Assembly: GCA_913060505.1 (NCBI GenBank)
Contig: CAJXRQ010000005.1
Location: 62,001 to 126,000, forward strand
Reading direction: 5' to 3'
From: an uncultured Desulfovibrio sp.
GTDB taxonomy: Bacteria; Desulfobacterota; Desulfovibrionia; Desulfovibrionales; Desulfovibrionaceae
Length of the DNA: 64,000 nucleotides
The notes under the pieces are model-generated. The model was not told where the DNA came from, made no database searches, and saw nothing but the letters and a program-made list of their open reading frames with translations. Position 1 is the first letter of the stretch. Each line of letters starts with the position of its first letter. Shown here in pieces: positions 1-9,032 of the stretch. The position numbers were made by a program, and so were the translations under genes.

Positions 1-13
1 CCATGTTCTTGCC

Positions 14-295
14 ATGGAATTAAAACCCGATGCTGCTAAAAAATTTGTCACCCTGCGAATGACAACACCAACAATATGTATTCGTTACAGAGGCGAAGAC
101 CGATATACTAAAGACATCGTCATCACCGCCAATGGAAAGCCTCTCAAAAACGACGCACCATGCATGACCGGCTTTTCGGATCAGGCAATCATAATTCCCA
201 TTATTCGCGAAAAAGACGCCTTTGCAGCAGCGCGGCAGGTTTGCCCGGCGCTGGTTCCTGACAAAATCACCATTGACGGGCATTGGGATGAGTAA
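14..295 (+). CDS. Unrecognised small protein, possibly a 3' fragment
   Basis: The frame is open from the left edge of the window, with no stop in the 13 bases before the first ATG. The gene may therefore begin outside the window and this may be only its C-terminal part. From the ATG it gives 93 residues with no membrane segment, signal peptide or motif that I recognise, and it ends in an acidic tail. It is followed, after about 140 bp without a visible terminator, by a glycosyltransferase gene on the same strand, so the two may share a transcript. Function unknown; even the coding status is only moderately certain. Confidence 0.4.
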   Translation: MELKPDAAKKFVTLRMTTPTICIRYRGEDRYTKDIVITANGKPLKNDAPCMTGFSDQAIIIPIIREKDAFAAARQVCPALVPDKITIDGHWDE

Positions 296-437
296 AGAGC
301 AGGCTAAACAGCCCGGGCCAGCGATTGAATAATACGGTTGCAGACAAACGCGCCACCCAGTACACCCGGAAGCATTCGGATGGCTGTCTGAATCTCTTGA
401 ACATGACATGCAACAAGGCATCCCAAGGAAACGCCCG

Positions 438-1544
438 ATGAAACACGTACCTGTGACGCTCGTCAGCTATACGTATAACGACAACGCGCTGTTGGACGGC
501 TTGTTATGTCATGTGGATTCCTGGAACCTGAAGCCAACATCCATTATTCTGGTGGATGACGGCTCCAGTGAACCGTACGCTCCTGCAAAATCATTTGACA
601 ACATACCGATCCAATTGATTCGGTTTGAAACAAACAAGGGATTCTTCACAGCAAAATCAACCGGCATCAGCGCTGCAAAAACAAAATTTGTCCTGTCCAT
701 GGATGCGGACGTGCGGCTCCATGCGGATTGGCTTACACATACATTGCCTCTCGCCGCAGACAAGACTATCGGCATCGCCTCAAGTCCGCTCACCACCAGT
801 TTTTCCAATACGTACCTCTCCCGCTATGCCCAGCTGTTTTACAGCAACAACGTTGACGACACCGGCTATGTAAAGCTGATCGGCGGCGGTGTATGGCTCT
901 TCAGGAAAGAGGTATGGGACACGACCGGCGGCATGGACGGATTCAGAGGGACGGTCGGCTCGGACAACTTCTTTTGCAAAAAGCTCCTGGACAACGGCTA
1001 CCGCAACTACATCACCAAGGAGACAACAGCGACCCAGGTGAGAAAAATGAGCCACATCACCATGGCCGCAAAAGGCTGGGCAACGCAGTTCGAAGCGATA
1101 AAAGACGCTGTCGCCGCAGGAGAACCGTTTGAAAAGGCCGCTCCGGTCTGTTTGCAGGTTTTCTTCAACAAGATGAACAGCGGAAAATACGAACCGGAAT
1201 TCCTGTATTTCGACATACTCTCCGTATACCACTCCCTGCTCTCTTTTGCGGGTATGCACTTCCCGGAAAAAAAAGAGGGCTTCACCACTTCACTTCTTTC
1301 TCCATTCAAAAAACTGCTCAATATTCATACGGCGCTTGTTGCCGACCTTCAGAAACTTGGGCACGACCTGCAGCAAGAGCCTTCGCCTCACGATCCGCTT
1401 GCCGATCAAATCGTTTCCATCATGCTATCCAAAATCCCCGGAGATTGGTGGCAACCGCTTAACGATAGGCTGCCGAACATCCTTGAGCAATGTCTTGGGG
1501 AAGAAGACTTCTCCTCATATTACAAAACCACGCCAGCCGCATGA
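438..1544 (+). CDS. Family 2 glycosyltransferase
   Basis: Predicted inverting glycosyltransferase with a GT-A fold that moves a sugar from a nucleotide-sugar donor to an unknown acceptor, probably for surface polysaccharide or glycoprotein. The N-terminal half (residues 1-220) has the GT2 pattern: a strand ending in VDDGSS with DDG at residues 40-42, and the metal-binding D-A-D at 89-91. GGGVWLFRK and a following GSDNFF segment fit the acceptor side. The remaining 150 residues are not recognised. An upstream in-frame ATG at 408 has no ribosome-binding site; the ATG at 438 has AAGGA 8 bases before it, so I chose 438. There is no membrane segment. The gene converges on the nuclease-like gene on the other strand. 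Confidence 0.8.
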   Translation: MKHVPVTLVSYTYNDNALLDGLLCHVDSWNLKPTSIILVDDGSSEPYAPAKSFDNIPIQLIRFETNKGFFTAKSTGISAAKTKFVLSMDADVRLHADWLTHTLPLAADKTIGIASSPLTTSFSNTYLSRYAQLFYSNNVDDTGYVKLIGGGVWLFRKEVWDTTGGMDGFRGTVGSDNFFCKKLLDNGYRNYITKETTATQVRKMSHITMAAKGWATQFEAIKDAVAAGEPFEKAAPVCLQVFFNKMNSGKYEPEFLYFDILSVYHSLLSFAGMHFPEKKEGFTTSLLSPFKKLLNIHTALVADLQKLGHDLQQEPSPHDPLADQIVSIMLSKIPGDWWQPLNDRLPNILEQCLGEEDFSSYYKTTPAA

Positions 1545-1601
1545 AGGCACTGCCTTCTCCCGATTTGGAAAGGCACACAAGCTCCAAAGGCCCTGCCTTG
1601 C

Positions 1602-2243
1602 CTACATACCGGCAATGTCCAGCCTGACGGTTTCGACCATCTCCCGCAATCCGTCCTCATTGATATTAATGTCGGCCTTTCTCTCATCGCTCGTTTTTCC
1701 GTAGGCATTGGGATGAGGATTACCTTCAGTCAAAAACAGAAACCTATTTGTGTCCTCTATTGTTTCAAAAAGAGCTCTGTTTTCTGCCTGCAAGTCTTTG
1801 GATATATTGCCGTCGGAAATAATGACAAAATTTCGTTTCAAACCACGGAAAGTAACTTTCCTATCCTTTTCATGATTGAACTTATTCGGTATATTGCGTG
1901 TCTGGTCACGCAAATCTTTAATTTGCTGAGCGTATGGTTCAATTTTGTTTTCTTGAGCCCGTTTCCACCCAAGGTCCTGTTTCAGTTCGAAGACGGAAAG
2001 AACCTTCTTATCATGCACCAACGCGATATCCGGTTGGAAACGTTTCCTTCCGAGAGTGAACATCTGGTTCACATAGATATCGACATCTTCAATTCTCTCA
2101 GCAATATAATTCGCAAAAAGATCTTCCGTAGCGGAGGATATGGAACCGTTTGTGCCTCGCCGTATCCGCTTGCTGACATAATGGGGATTGCGAGCTCCCT
2201 CATACAAATCAATGACCCTGTGAACCAACTCTTCTTCCGTCAT
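1602..2243 (-). CDS. PD-(D/E)XK nuclease-like protein of unknown role
   Basis: A 213-residue soluble protein with no family name that I recognise. Residues 40-88 match the PD-(D/E)XK nuclease core: E40 in a helix, then P71-D72, and E86-L87-K88 at the end of the next strand. It has no recognisable DNA-recognition domain or partner methyltransferase, so it could be a repair or anti-phage nuclease, or an inactive relative. An ATG four codons earlier (2255) exists, but GGAGG lies 6 bases before the ATG at 2243, which decides the start. Its upstream region is AT-rich and it stands alone. The nuclease fold is inferred from the motif only. Confidence 0.6.
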   Translation of the reverse strand: MTEEELVHRVIDLYEGARNPHYVSKRIRRGTNGSISSATEDLFANYIAERIEDVDIYVNQMFTLGRKRFQPDIALVHDKKVLSVFELKQDLGWKRAQENKIEPYAQQIKDLRDQTRNIPNKFNHEKDRKVTFRGLKRNFVIISDGNISKDLQAENRALFETIEDTNRFLFLTEGNPHPNAYGKTSDERKADININEDGLREMVETVRLDIAGM

Positions 2244-2678
2244 TGCAACCTCCATGTTTTATGCAACAGTCGAAATAGCTAAAATAAAATACCTATTCAA
2301 TTCGCTAAAAATATTCCCAAAGCCTTGAGGCAACATTTGCGATTGACAACTCGCCCTTTTTTCGAAAAATAGCCTCATTGCTATTTGCAAAGGAGATTTT
2401 ATGTATTGCCAGTCAATGGATCTTGTGCCCTTCCACGTGGAAGCATAGGGCAAATCACAGGTCTAAACTGCCTTTTATCCGTATTCCGGTACGGAACGAA
2501 TTCGGCTGATTCCAGCCTGTCTTGATTTGCTTCGCCCGAAGCAGGTCTTTTGTTGTGCCCACGCTTGCACCTCCATTCACCATCGTATGAATCCGCCAAC
2601 AGGTAACCTTCGATTACCGGTTGGCTTCTCATGACAATTTATGCTCGATGCATACCATCGACCCGATAGGTGAAAGTA
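2244..2678. other. Intergenic region with a 15-codon ORF behind a strong ribosome-binding site
   Basis: About 435 bp separate the nuclease-like gene from rsgA. At 2401-2448 on the plus strand there is a 15-codon frame (M-Y-C-Q-S-M...) preceded by AAGGAG at a 6-base distance, with a TTGACA at 2343-2348 upstream. The palindrome CTTCCACGTGGAAG (2430-2443) covers the end of that frame. After its stop the three plus-strand frames are all broken, so it is either a small peptide, a leader, or the stub of a decayed gene. A 77-codon minus-strand frame also exists here, but nothing supports it. No terminator or RNA gene seen. Confidence 0.35.
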
Positions 2679-3782
2679 ATGACCTTTCAAAATACTTTAG
2701 AGACAACTCGCCCCAATAATACGGAACAGCTCCGTAAACTCGGCTGGAACGACCATTTCGAACAACAGCTCGCCGCCATGCAGATGGAACGCGAACAGGC
2801 AGTCCGCGTGCTCAGCGTACAGCGCGGACAATTTCTGGTGGGCAACGGCGAAAAAGAATGGCTGTGCGCTCCGACAGGCAAACTGTTGCATCAAAGCGTG
2901 GAGTATCCTGTCACGGGTGACTGGGCGACAGCCAACGAAACCGTCTTGTCACGCGTCATCCCCCGAAAAAACATCCTTTGCCGCGGCGAGTCCGGTTCCC
3001 GCAGCAAGCACAATCAAGCGGCAACGCAGGATCAACCCATAGGCGCGAATATAGACACGGTGTTCATCGTCTGCGGACTGGATCGCGACTACAACCTGCG
3101 CCGGTTGGAACGATATCTGGCGCTGATATACAACTGCGGCATCAGCCCGGTAATCGTGCTGACCAAGGCCGATCTCCACGAAGCCCCGGAAACGTTTCGA
3201 TACGAGGTTGAAGACATCGCCTTTGGCGTGCCCGTCGTTCTGAGTTCCATACTGACCGGAAGCGGCGTCAACGAGCTGCACACGTATCTTGCGCCCGGCC
3301 AGACGGTTGCCATGCTCGGTTCTTCCGGGGCCGGGAAATCCACGTTGACCAATATGCTGCACGGCAGTGAGATTCAGGCCACGGCCGAAGTGAGCAGCAA
3401 AGTGGGCAAAGGGCGGCACACCACAACAACGCGGGAACTCATCCAAATGCCGCAGGGCGGAATGTTGCTGGATAATCCCGGCATCCGCGAAATCGCCTTT
3501 TATACGGACGGGGACGGCCTTGAGACCGCCTTTCCGGAAATTCAATTGCTTTCGGAATCATGCCGTTTTGCGGATTGTTCCCATGAACAGGAACCGGGGT
3601 GTGCTGTGCTGCGCGCCGTTGAGTCGGGAGAATTGCCGATGGACCGGTTTGAAAGCTACCGCAAGATGAAGCGCGAGATGGAATACGTTGCGGCCCGGAG
3701 CGAAAAGAGTGCGAACCGCGTTGAAAAGGAGCGCTGGAAAAAAATAGCGCTCAGAATAAGGCAGATGGAAAACATCAAATAA
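2679..3782 (+). CDS. rsgA: Ribosome small subunit-dependent GTPase RsgA
   Basis: Circularly permuted GTPase that helps late assembly of the 30S ribosomal subunit. The order of GTPase motifs is the permuted one of the YjeQ/RsgA family: TKAD (G4) comes first at about residue 163, then GSSGAGKS (Walker A, G1) at about 213, then DNPG (G3). The C-terminal zinc site C-x5-C-x-H-x5-C is present (CRFADCSHEQEPGC), followed by a helical tail. The N-terminal OB-fold domain contains the usual GDW. A GTG three codons earlier is in frame, but AGGTGA sits 5 bases before the ATG at 2679. Length (367 aa) is normal for the family. It is monocistronic and followed by a terminator. Confidence 0.95.
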   Translation: MTFQNTLETTRPNNTEQLRKLGWNDHFEQQLAAMQMEREQAVRVLSVQRGQFLVGNGEKEWLCAPTGKLLHQSVEYPVTGDWATANETVLSRVIPRKNILCRGESGSRSKHNQAATQDQPIGANIDTVFIVCGLDRDYNLRRLERYLALIYNCGISPVIVLTKADLHEAPETFRYEVEDIAFGVPVVLSSILTGSGVNELHTYLAPGQTVAMLGSSGAGKSTLTNMLHGSEIQATAEVSSKVGKGRHTTTTRELIQMPQGGMLLDNPGIREIAFYTDGDGLETAFPEIQLLSESCRFADCSHEQEPGCAVLRAVESGELPMDRFESYRKMKREMEYVAARSEKSANRVEKERWKKIALRIRQMENIK

Positions 3783-3834
3783 AAAACGTCCGGCAAGGGA
3801 CTTGTACCCCGCCAGACATGAACGGCTCACTCAT

Positions 3835-3880
3835 AACAGGCAAGCTTTGGATATTCGTTCGAGGCTTGCCTGTTTTTCTT
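3835..3880 (+). terminator. Intrinsic terminator of rsgA
   Basis: Perfect 11-bp stem AACAGGCAAGC / GCTTGCCTGTT (3835-3845 with 3864-3874), 18-base loop, followed by TTTTCTT on the plus strand. It lies 53 bp after the rsgA stop. Confidence 0.85.
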
Positions 3881-3889
3881 ATAAAGGCA

Positions 3890-4720
3890 CTATTCAATGC
3901 ACAAAAAATACGGCTTCAGTTCCGGCGGCAGTCCGGCCTGATCATAATACTGATCATACAGCCCTTCCCTACGCATCGCCCGCAGTTGGTTGGCTATTGG
4001 TTCCAACAATCTTTGGTGGGATTTGTTGAGCCATGTGTAGATAGCCAGTTTATCCCATGTTCCAAGATGTCTTATCGTTCCGAGGGAGTCTTGGTTTCTG
4101 ATATATTCCTTACCGGCTTTCGTTTCCAGAAAGGAATAATACTGGCTTCTGGTGGTCACGAAAATATCGATCCGGCCGATCACCAACATCCTGAAACCAT
4201 TGTCGGAGCTGGAAACACGCTCGACCACCACACTCGGCCCCAACTCCGCGAGCCGCTCCTCGGCAAAACGCATGCCCCGGAAAACACCGACCCTATACTC
4301 CTTGCCAGCCAAATCCTGCCACGAATGGATCGGCTCCTTCACTCTGATGGAGAAAGCACTGTGTCCAAAGCAGTAATTTCGCGCAGGAACCTGAACCAGA
4401 TCGGGATAAACTGCATTATATCCGGCCAAGCGAATCAACTCTCCATCCACCTCGCCATCATTGGCCAGCATGCTCGCTCTCCGAGCCGGGACATTTACGT
4501 ACTTGAACGTGTACCCAAGCCGCCTGAGAGCCTCGGTATAAAGAAGGATAAGAAAACGTGTTTTCGGGATATCTTCATGATACAGGCTGACAAAGGTCAG
4601 CGTATGCGATTCCGGCGGAGTGGCCGTTTGCGCCATGCACGGAACGGCCGCCAAGAAAAGACACAAGAGCACTCCATAGAACGCAAATGGCGGCCTGAAT
4701 TTATTGTACAAGCATGACAT
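3890..4720 (-). CDS. Exported solute-binding protein, family 3 type
   Basis: Periplasmic protein of the amino-acid-binding (SBP_bac_3) class, 276 residues. An N-terminal signal peptide is visible: basic start, hydrophobic core FYGVLLCLFLAAV, then a cleavage site near CMAQ. The rest has the two-lobe pattern, with a KEYRVGVFRGMRF segment as the second-lobe opening strand and R-I-D-I-F near the hinge. I chose the ATG at 4720 because the longer frame would put 27 extra residues before the signal peptide. No permease or ATPase gene is adjacent, so it is an orphan and may serve a receptor or a distant transporter. Its ligand cannot be told from sequence. It lies downstream of the amidohydrolase on the same strand. 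Confidence 0.7.
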   Translation of the reverse strand: MSCLYNKFRPPFAFYGVLLCLFLAAVPCMAQTATPPESHTLTFVSLYHEDIPKTRFLILLYTEALRRLGYTFKYVNVPARRASMLANDGEVDGELIRLAGYNAVYPDLVQVPARNYCFGHSAFSIRVKEPIHSWQDLAGKEYRVGVFRGMRFAEERLAELGPSVVVERVSSSDNGFRMLVIGRIDIFVTTRSQYYSFLETKAGKEYIRNQDSLGTIRHLGTWDKLAIYTWLNKSHQRLLEPIANQLRAMRREGLYDQYYDQAGLPPELKPYFLCIE

Positions 4721-4819
4721 ACGCCTAATATAGCAGACGAATTGTCCCATATGAATTATATTCAAAACCAAAACGGTGCACCGATCACGCAAACATTCCA
4801 TAAACGGCAGATTCCCATA

Positions 4820-4849
4820 TACTATGGGGAGAGTTGTCCCCCCATAGTA
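4820..4849 (-). terminator. Hairpin after the amidohydrolase gene
   Basis: Perfect 10-bp stem TACTATGGGG / CCCCATAGTA with a 10-base loop, 19 bp past the amidohydrolase stop. There is no U-tract on either strand, so it may be a weak terminator or a message-stabilising hairpin. Confidence 0.45.
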
Positions 4850-4867
4850 CCGTCAGCTGTTATGCGT

Positions 4868-6478
4868 TCATGACTTTCCGTTTTTTATCACCCTTTGGCC
4901 ACTGATCCATGTTTCCAAGACTGTCGGATTATTCTCCGTAAAGTCGGCAGGATCCAGCGTATACAGGTCGCGCTCAAAGCGTACCATATCGGCCTTCATG
5001 CCCGGAAAGAGCGTTCCCACGTCGCCCTTGCCTGTTGTTGCGGCGCTTCCCTGAGTCAACCCGCAGATGACATCCTGCATTGTCAACGGATTGCGCCCGG
5101 AACCATTGCCAAGCATGGCGATATTCATGATCTTTGTCGGGGCGCTCAACTCCTCCGGGGAAACGAAGAAATCCGTGCTGATTCCGGTTGGAATCCCGGC
5201 TTCGATCAATTGCTTGACGGGATAGGAGGACTCGTTCTTCGGGCCGTAGTAGCGGTCCAGCCCCTCCTCGGCCACCCAGAATGCAGGCTCAACAGTAGTG
5301 ACCACCTTGCCGTTGAATCTGACGATACGCTGTATTTGATCGGGCCGGGGAAACGCCAGATGAATAAGCGTATGCACACAACGCAATCCGTCCGTTTTGG
5401 CTGCGGCAGCCTCCAGCGCACACAGGATCAGGTCCAGCGCCAAGTCGCCCTGAACATGATAGTGGCAGTTGAGGCCAAGCTCTTCAAGGCGTTCAACAAT
5501 GCGGTAAATGTTCTGATTCTTGCCCATGGAGTCGTCGCCGCTGACCGTATGCAGACCGTGATCACCATGTTCGTTTTCCCAGGTGGTCCATGCCTGTCCT
5601 CCGGCGTATGCCCCGTCCACAAAGAGCTTGTTGCCAACAAAACGCACCAGATCAGTATCATTGCCCATTTCCTTGAGGCCGTCCTCAAGATCTTCAAGGC
5701 CAAAGAACGTATGGTTGTAGTTCACGCGAAGAGGCAAAACACCCTGCCGCTCCATTTTCCGGCACATTTCCGCATGCTGGATAGGCCCGATGGGAGCGCC
5801 CATGAGATCCACTATACCGGTATAGCCCATTGCGGCCCACGTATTCATGAAGCCAAGCACGTCATTCTGGATCATATCATCGGTAAAAAGCGGAAGGAGC
5901 GGATATCCGGCAAGGGTCATGGCTTCTTCACGCAGCATGCCGGTGGGCTGGTTATCACAGTTGGTAACGATCCTGCCGCCTGCCGGAACTTCCGTATCGG
6001 CCGTGATTCCGGCCTGTTTCATGGCTGCGGAATTCACAATCAGATTATGGCCGAGATCATCAACCAACAGCACAATTCGATCTCCAGTCGCGGAGTCTAG
6101 ATCTTGCAAATTTTTTACGGTCCAATCTTCATCATAGTTTTTCAAAGAAAACGCAGCACCAAAAAAAGGTTCGTCTTCCGGATGATTACCAATGGCTTGT
6201 TTCACTCCCTTGATGATCTCAGCCGGGGTGTTTTTACCGCTCAGATCCGCACCGCTGAACGCAACCCCGGCCTCCACCAAGTGCACATGGCTATCGCAAA
6301 AGCCGGGATACAGGGCGTTCCCTTTCAGATCGATCTCCTCGGCATCCTTGTGCTCAGAGGGATTCACGTTAAAGGCTGCGACTCGATCCCCTTTTACAAG
6401 AAGGTTCTCCACGCGGTGGACAGCGTCTTGATAAATCCGGCCATTGACGAACAGTTTCGACATAGTCTCATTACCCAT
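4868..6478 (-). CDS. Metal-dependent amidohydrolase, YtcJ-like
   Basis: Member of the amidohydrolase 3 family: a TIM-barrel metal hydrolase acting on C-N bonds of an unknown cyclic or acylated substrate. The metal-binding H-x-H is H64/H66 in D-S-H-V-H-L. A later H-Y-H-V-Q-G-D strand, an L-I-H-L strand and S-T-D-F (the catalytic Asp) complete the barrel. The N-terminal 55 residues and the last 60 form the usual beta-sandwich. It is 536 aa, normal for YtcJ-like proteins, and has no signal peptide. GAGG 5 bases before the ATG at 6478 supports this start; a second ATG five codons inside is weaker. It probably stands alone. Confidence 0.85.
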   Translation of the reverse strand: MGNETMSKLFVNGRIYQDAVHRVENLLVKGDRVAAFNVNPSEHKDAEEIDLKGNALYPGFCDSHVHLVEAGVAFSGADLSGKNTPAEIIKGVKQAIGNHPEDEPFFGAAFSLKNYDEDWTVKNLQDLDSATGDRIVLLVDDLGHNLIVNSAAMKQAGITADTEVPAGGRIVTNCDNQPTGMLREEAMTLAGYPLLPLFTDDMIQNDVLGFMNTWAAMGYTGIVDLMGAPIGPIQHAEMCRKMERQGVLPLRVNYNHTFFGLEDLEDGLKEMGNDTDLVRFVGNKLFVDGAYAGGQAWTTWENEHGDHGLHTVSGDDSMGKNQNIYRIVERLEELGLNCHYHVQGDLALDLILCALEAAAAKTDGLRCVHTLIHLAFPRPDQIQRIVRFNGKVVTTVEPAFWVAEEGLDRYYGPKNESSYPVKQLIEAGIPTGISTDFFVSPEELSAPTKIMNIAMLGNGSGRNPLTMQDVICGLTQGSAATTGKGDVGTLFPGMKADMVRFERDLYTLDPADFTENNPTVLETWISGQRVIKNGKS

Positions 6479-6857
6479 GCAGACCTCACAGTGTGTTGAT
6501 TTCCCGTGGGAAATTTATTTTTCCTGCGCCATCTCCAGACCAATCCCGAACAAAGGCGCAATTACCACACTCTATATTCCTTCGACGATTTACGGTCCAT
6601 GCGCATCCACAAAAAATAAGGGGAAACGGTTCGGAGAGGGGCAGAGAGTATGGTCAACTTGGGTACAGGAAGGGGGTATAATTGTTTGTGAAGAAAAAAG
6701 ATGGTTCCTGAACAAGATTGCCAGGATCTTTGGTCGGCTTAATTTCAAAGTCACTTGAACCTGTGCGGAACATATTCTTCAGGCTTTATCTTTTCTGGCC
6801 TTGGCTTTTTATAGACAGACAAGTATGTTTCAACAACCATCTGAAAAAGAGTAACTT
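6479..6857. other. Intergenic region between divergent genes
   Basis: About 380 bp between the amidohydrolase (minus) and an unknown gene (plus). Short frames here lack ribosome-binding sites and hit stops quickly. It must hold two promoters, but I see no convincing operator, RNA gene or repeat. Confidence 0.4.
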
Positions 6858-7811
6858 ATGGAAAAATCATACCATTCCAGACCGATACTGGCTCCCCATA
6901 CTATTTTTGCTGTTCACCTATCTGGCGAGGATGGCTGGAGGGTTGGGACTCGTCCTGTAACGTCGGACCTTCTCGAGCAAACATTGAAAGTCGAAGGAAA
7001 AAACTTCGACGAGATCAGAATTATTTTCGCGCATGAAACTCATGTCGGGTTGGGAGAACATTTCATCTTAGAACATGCCTCAGGCATGGGATGGTTGTAC
7101 GATTACATCGGAGAGACTTGGAGAGGGCCCAATGAACCAATAACTCCACCACCAGCATTGCCGGAAAAAGGAACCTTGAAACTGTCCATCGATGAGCTAG
7201 GCTACAACAAGGTATGGTTCTCAATCTTCTCTGGCCCATCATCCGTCTCCATATTCGGCGACGAGTGTACATGCGACCCTTTCCCCTTGCTCGTTCGCCT
7301 TGTGGATAGGCTCAAGGAAGGCAAGGAAGGACACGCCTCTTCCAATGATGGAAGAGGCAACTCATATGAGATGCACATCTTCAATCACACAGAAGAAAAC
7401 TCCATTAGAATAATCGTTCGTGTTCATGACCAGGAAGATAAATGTACTTGGATTGATTTTTGGACGGACAGAATCCAGGCTTATCAAGCTTTGACAAACT
7501 TCTTAAACGACCTTTCGAATCACCCTGATTTTGTTCATCAGTTTTTACTTAGCGAAATGACAGACGAAGAAGAATGGGAAAAGGCATACGACCTTGCTGA
7601 GCAAATGTTTGCACAGGCTGTCGCTTCTGGTGAGTTGGGCAAAGATGACTATGATTCTAAGATCGCACTGGAACACAAGGTTGTCCGCGAACATGTTTCC
7701 ATCCCAGAAAAAGAGAAACCATACGTTGAAAAGTATCTTGCAATGCTCAGGACGTTAGAAGTTCCTGAAACTTGGTTCAATTGGGAGAAAAGGCTGAAAA
7801 ATGACTCCTAA
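6858..7811 (+). CDS. Hypothetical protein, 317 aa
   Basis: No family recognised. The protein is soluble, acidic and AT-rich in codon use compared with the molybdenum block. Residues 1-120 look like beta strands (I-I-F-A-H-E-T-H-V-G-L-G-E-H-F); the middle has a single C-T-C pair (E-C-T-C-D-P-F-P), and the C-terminal 100 residues are predicted helical and charged. AAAGAG lies before the ATG. It stands alone between the amidohydrolase and a convergent solute-binding protein. Codon use and the lack of a recognised family suggest accessory DNA, but this is inference. Confidence 0.7.
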   Translation: MEKSYHSRPILAPHTIFAVHLSGEDGWRVGTRPVTSDLLEQTLKVEGKNFDEIRIIFAHETHVGLGEHFILEHASGMGWLYDYIGETWRGPNEPITPPPALPEKGTLKLSIDELGYNKVWFSIFSGPSSVSIFGDECTCDPFPLLVRLVDRLKEGKEGHASSNDGRGNSYEMHIFNHTEENSIRIIVRVHDQEDKCTWIDFWTDRIQAYQALTNFLNDLSNHPDFVHQFLLSEMTDEEEWEKAYDLAEQMFAQAVASGELGKDDYDSKIALEHKVVREHVSIPEKEKPYVEKYLAMLRTLEVPETWFNWEKRLKNDS

Positions 7812-7815
7812 GAAA

Positions 7816-7838
7816 TTGGGAATATACCCTTTTCCCAA
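7816..7838. terminator. Small hairpin between convergent genes
   Basis: TTGGGAA / TTCCCAA stem (7 bp, 9-base loop) in the 55-bp gap between the unknown gene and the convergent solute-binding protein. It could end transcription from either side, but the U-tracts are short. Confidence 0.4.
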
Positions 7839-7866
7839 CCAACTTGCTGAACTTCCTTAAACCAAC

Positions 7867-8622
7867 TCAATTCACATATCGTTCTATAGCTCGCTCTCTG
7901 AGGCCGGTTGCCATGACCCCTTCCAAAGATTGCTGGACCTTTACGATGATGTCAGCAGGTGTCTCCTTGTTTGCCACCATGTAATAGCCGCCTTCGTCCG
8001 AGATAAAATAGGTAACTTCAAGCTCCGAAAATTTGGCCCCCGCCCGCTTCATTTGGTAGGCCAAATCCACAGGGTCGCCAGGAATAAGATCGAGCCGGCC
8101 TATAAGTAGCATTTTCAATAATTGTTCAGAGTAGTTGACTAAATGATACTCATCATCAGAAAGCCCATTGTTGATAAAAAATTGTTCAACGGACCCTCCT
8201 GAAAGAACTCCCGTACGATACTTTTTAATGTCTTCTAAATCATCAACCTGAATGTCGGTTCGATTCTTCAATTTAAAAAGAAATACTTTTCTTGGATGAA
8301 GAGGACCAATCCATGCAAATTCATTTTCGCGTTGCGGAATTCGCGCCACAGTATAGAGCATCGTGTAGGGAGTGCTCTGGACAGTGATTAAGCCTCGTTT
8401 AAAAGGATATTTTACAAGCTTGTACTGAATGTTGGCCTTTTGTAGCGCTGTTTCGATCAACTCCGTGCTAATCCCAACAATCTTATCGTTTTTTACAAAG
8501 TTATATGGGGGCCAGTTATCTACATAAATTGTAAGTTCCTGAGCTTTCGCCGTTCCTACAACACCAAACAATAGAATGATCATTAATAGTTTGAACGAGC
8601 TCATGTTTTTATGAAAATTCAT
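7867..8622 (-). CDS. Exported solute-binding protein, family 3
   Basis: Periplasmic amino-acid-type binding protein, 251 residues. The signal peptide is clear (M-N-F-H-K... then LLMIILLFGVVGTAKAQ, cleaved after A-K-A). The mature start E-L-T-I-Y-V-D-N-W-P-P-Y-N-F and K-I-V-G-I-S-T-E-L match the first lobe of SBP_bac_3; G-R-L-D-L-I-P-G-D is near the hinge. As with the 3890-4720 gene, no transport partner is adjacent, so it is another orphan. The gene is AT-rich and ends convergently with the unknown gene. Confidence 0.8.
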   Translation of the reverse strand: MNFHKNMSSFKLLMIILLFGVVGTAKAQELTIYVDNWPPYNFVKNDKIVGISTELIETALQKANIQYKLVKYPFKRGLITVQSTPYTMLYTVARIPQRENEFAWIGPLHPRKVFLFKLKNRTDIQVDDLEDIKKYRTGVLSGGSVEQFFINNGLSDDEYHLVNYSEQLLKMLLIGRLDLIPGDPVDLAYQMKRAGAKFSELEVTYFISDEGGYYMVANKETPADIIVKVQQSLEGVMATGLRERAIERYVN

Positions 8623-9032
8623 TTGTTACCCCTTTCGCTCAACCCCTTACTATCAAACTGATACACTTTTTCGATGATATATTTATATGGTTTCCTGACA
8701 AATTAGATTGATTATCAGCAGCAACCCAAAACGACAAATGGTCATAACTATTTATTTTAATTATCTCATTACAAATGAAACATGATACCATCATTGCAGT
8801 AATATACTCCCTTCCAAGGCCACAGACAAAAGAAGAAGGACACCAATCGATTTGATTGATGTCCTAGTTCTTTTAGAGGCGGAGCCGACGAGACTCGGAC
8901 TCGCGACTTTCAATATACCCCCCCTTGAGCAAACTTTGGACAAATTGACATCTTCCCTTTTGCTGGACTATTTTAAAACAGAATAAAATTAGTTATAATT
9001 TAAACTTAAATAAAACTGCCAAAAGGGCTAAT
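8623..9032. other. AT-rich intergenic region containing a tRNA-Asp fragment
   Basis: About 410 bp before the island glycosyltransferase. 8623-8822 is AT-rich with no gene seen. 8823-8906 is the repeat described separately. After it come a C-run (near 8921-8927) and AT-rich sequence that should hold the promoter of the glycosyltransferase gene. Confidence 0.5.
8823..8906 (-). repeat. Direct repeat copy 1: decayed tRNA-Asp 3' end plus terminator (att-like)
   Basis: This 84-bp stretch matches 11850-11936. The part at 8877-8905 equals the last 29 bases of tRNA-Asp, apart from a changed CCA end and one T-loop base. The part at 8838-8864 is a hairpin equivalent to the tRNA-Asp terminator (GGACACCAATC / GATTGATGTCC). 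It lacks the rest of the tRNA, so it is not a functional tRNA gene. Orientation and position relative to the intact tRNA fit the far attachment site of an element inserted at the tRNA 3' end. Confidence 0.8.

Noticed and set aside
2399-2632. A 77-codon minus-strand gene
   Set aside because: No ribosome-binding site, no recognisable motif and it overlaps the better supported short plus-strand frame.
8877-8905. A second tRNA-Asp gene
   Set aside because: Only the 3' third is present, the CCA end and a T-loop base have changed, and there is no anticodon arm.
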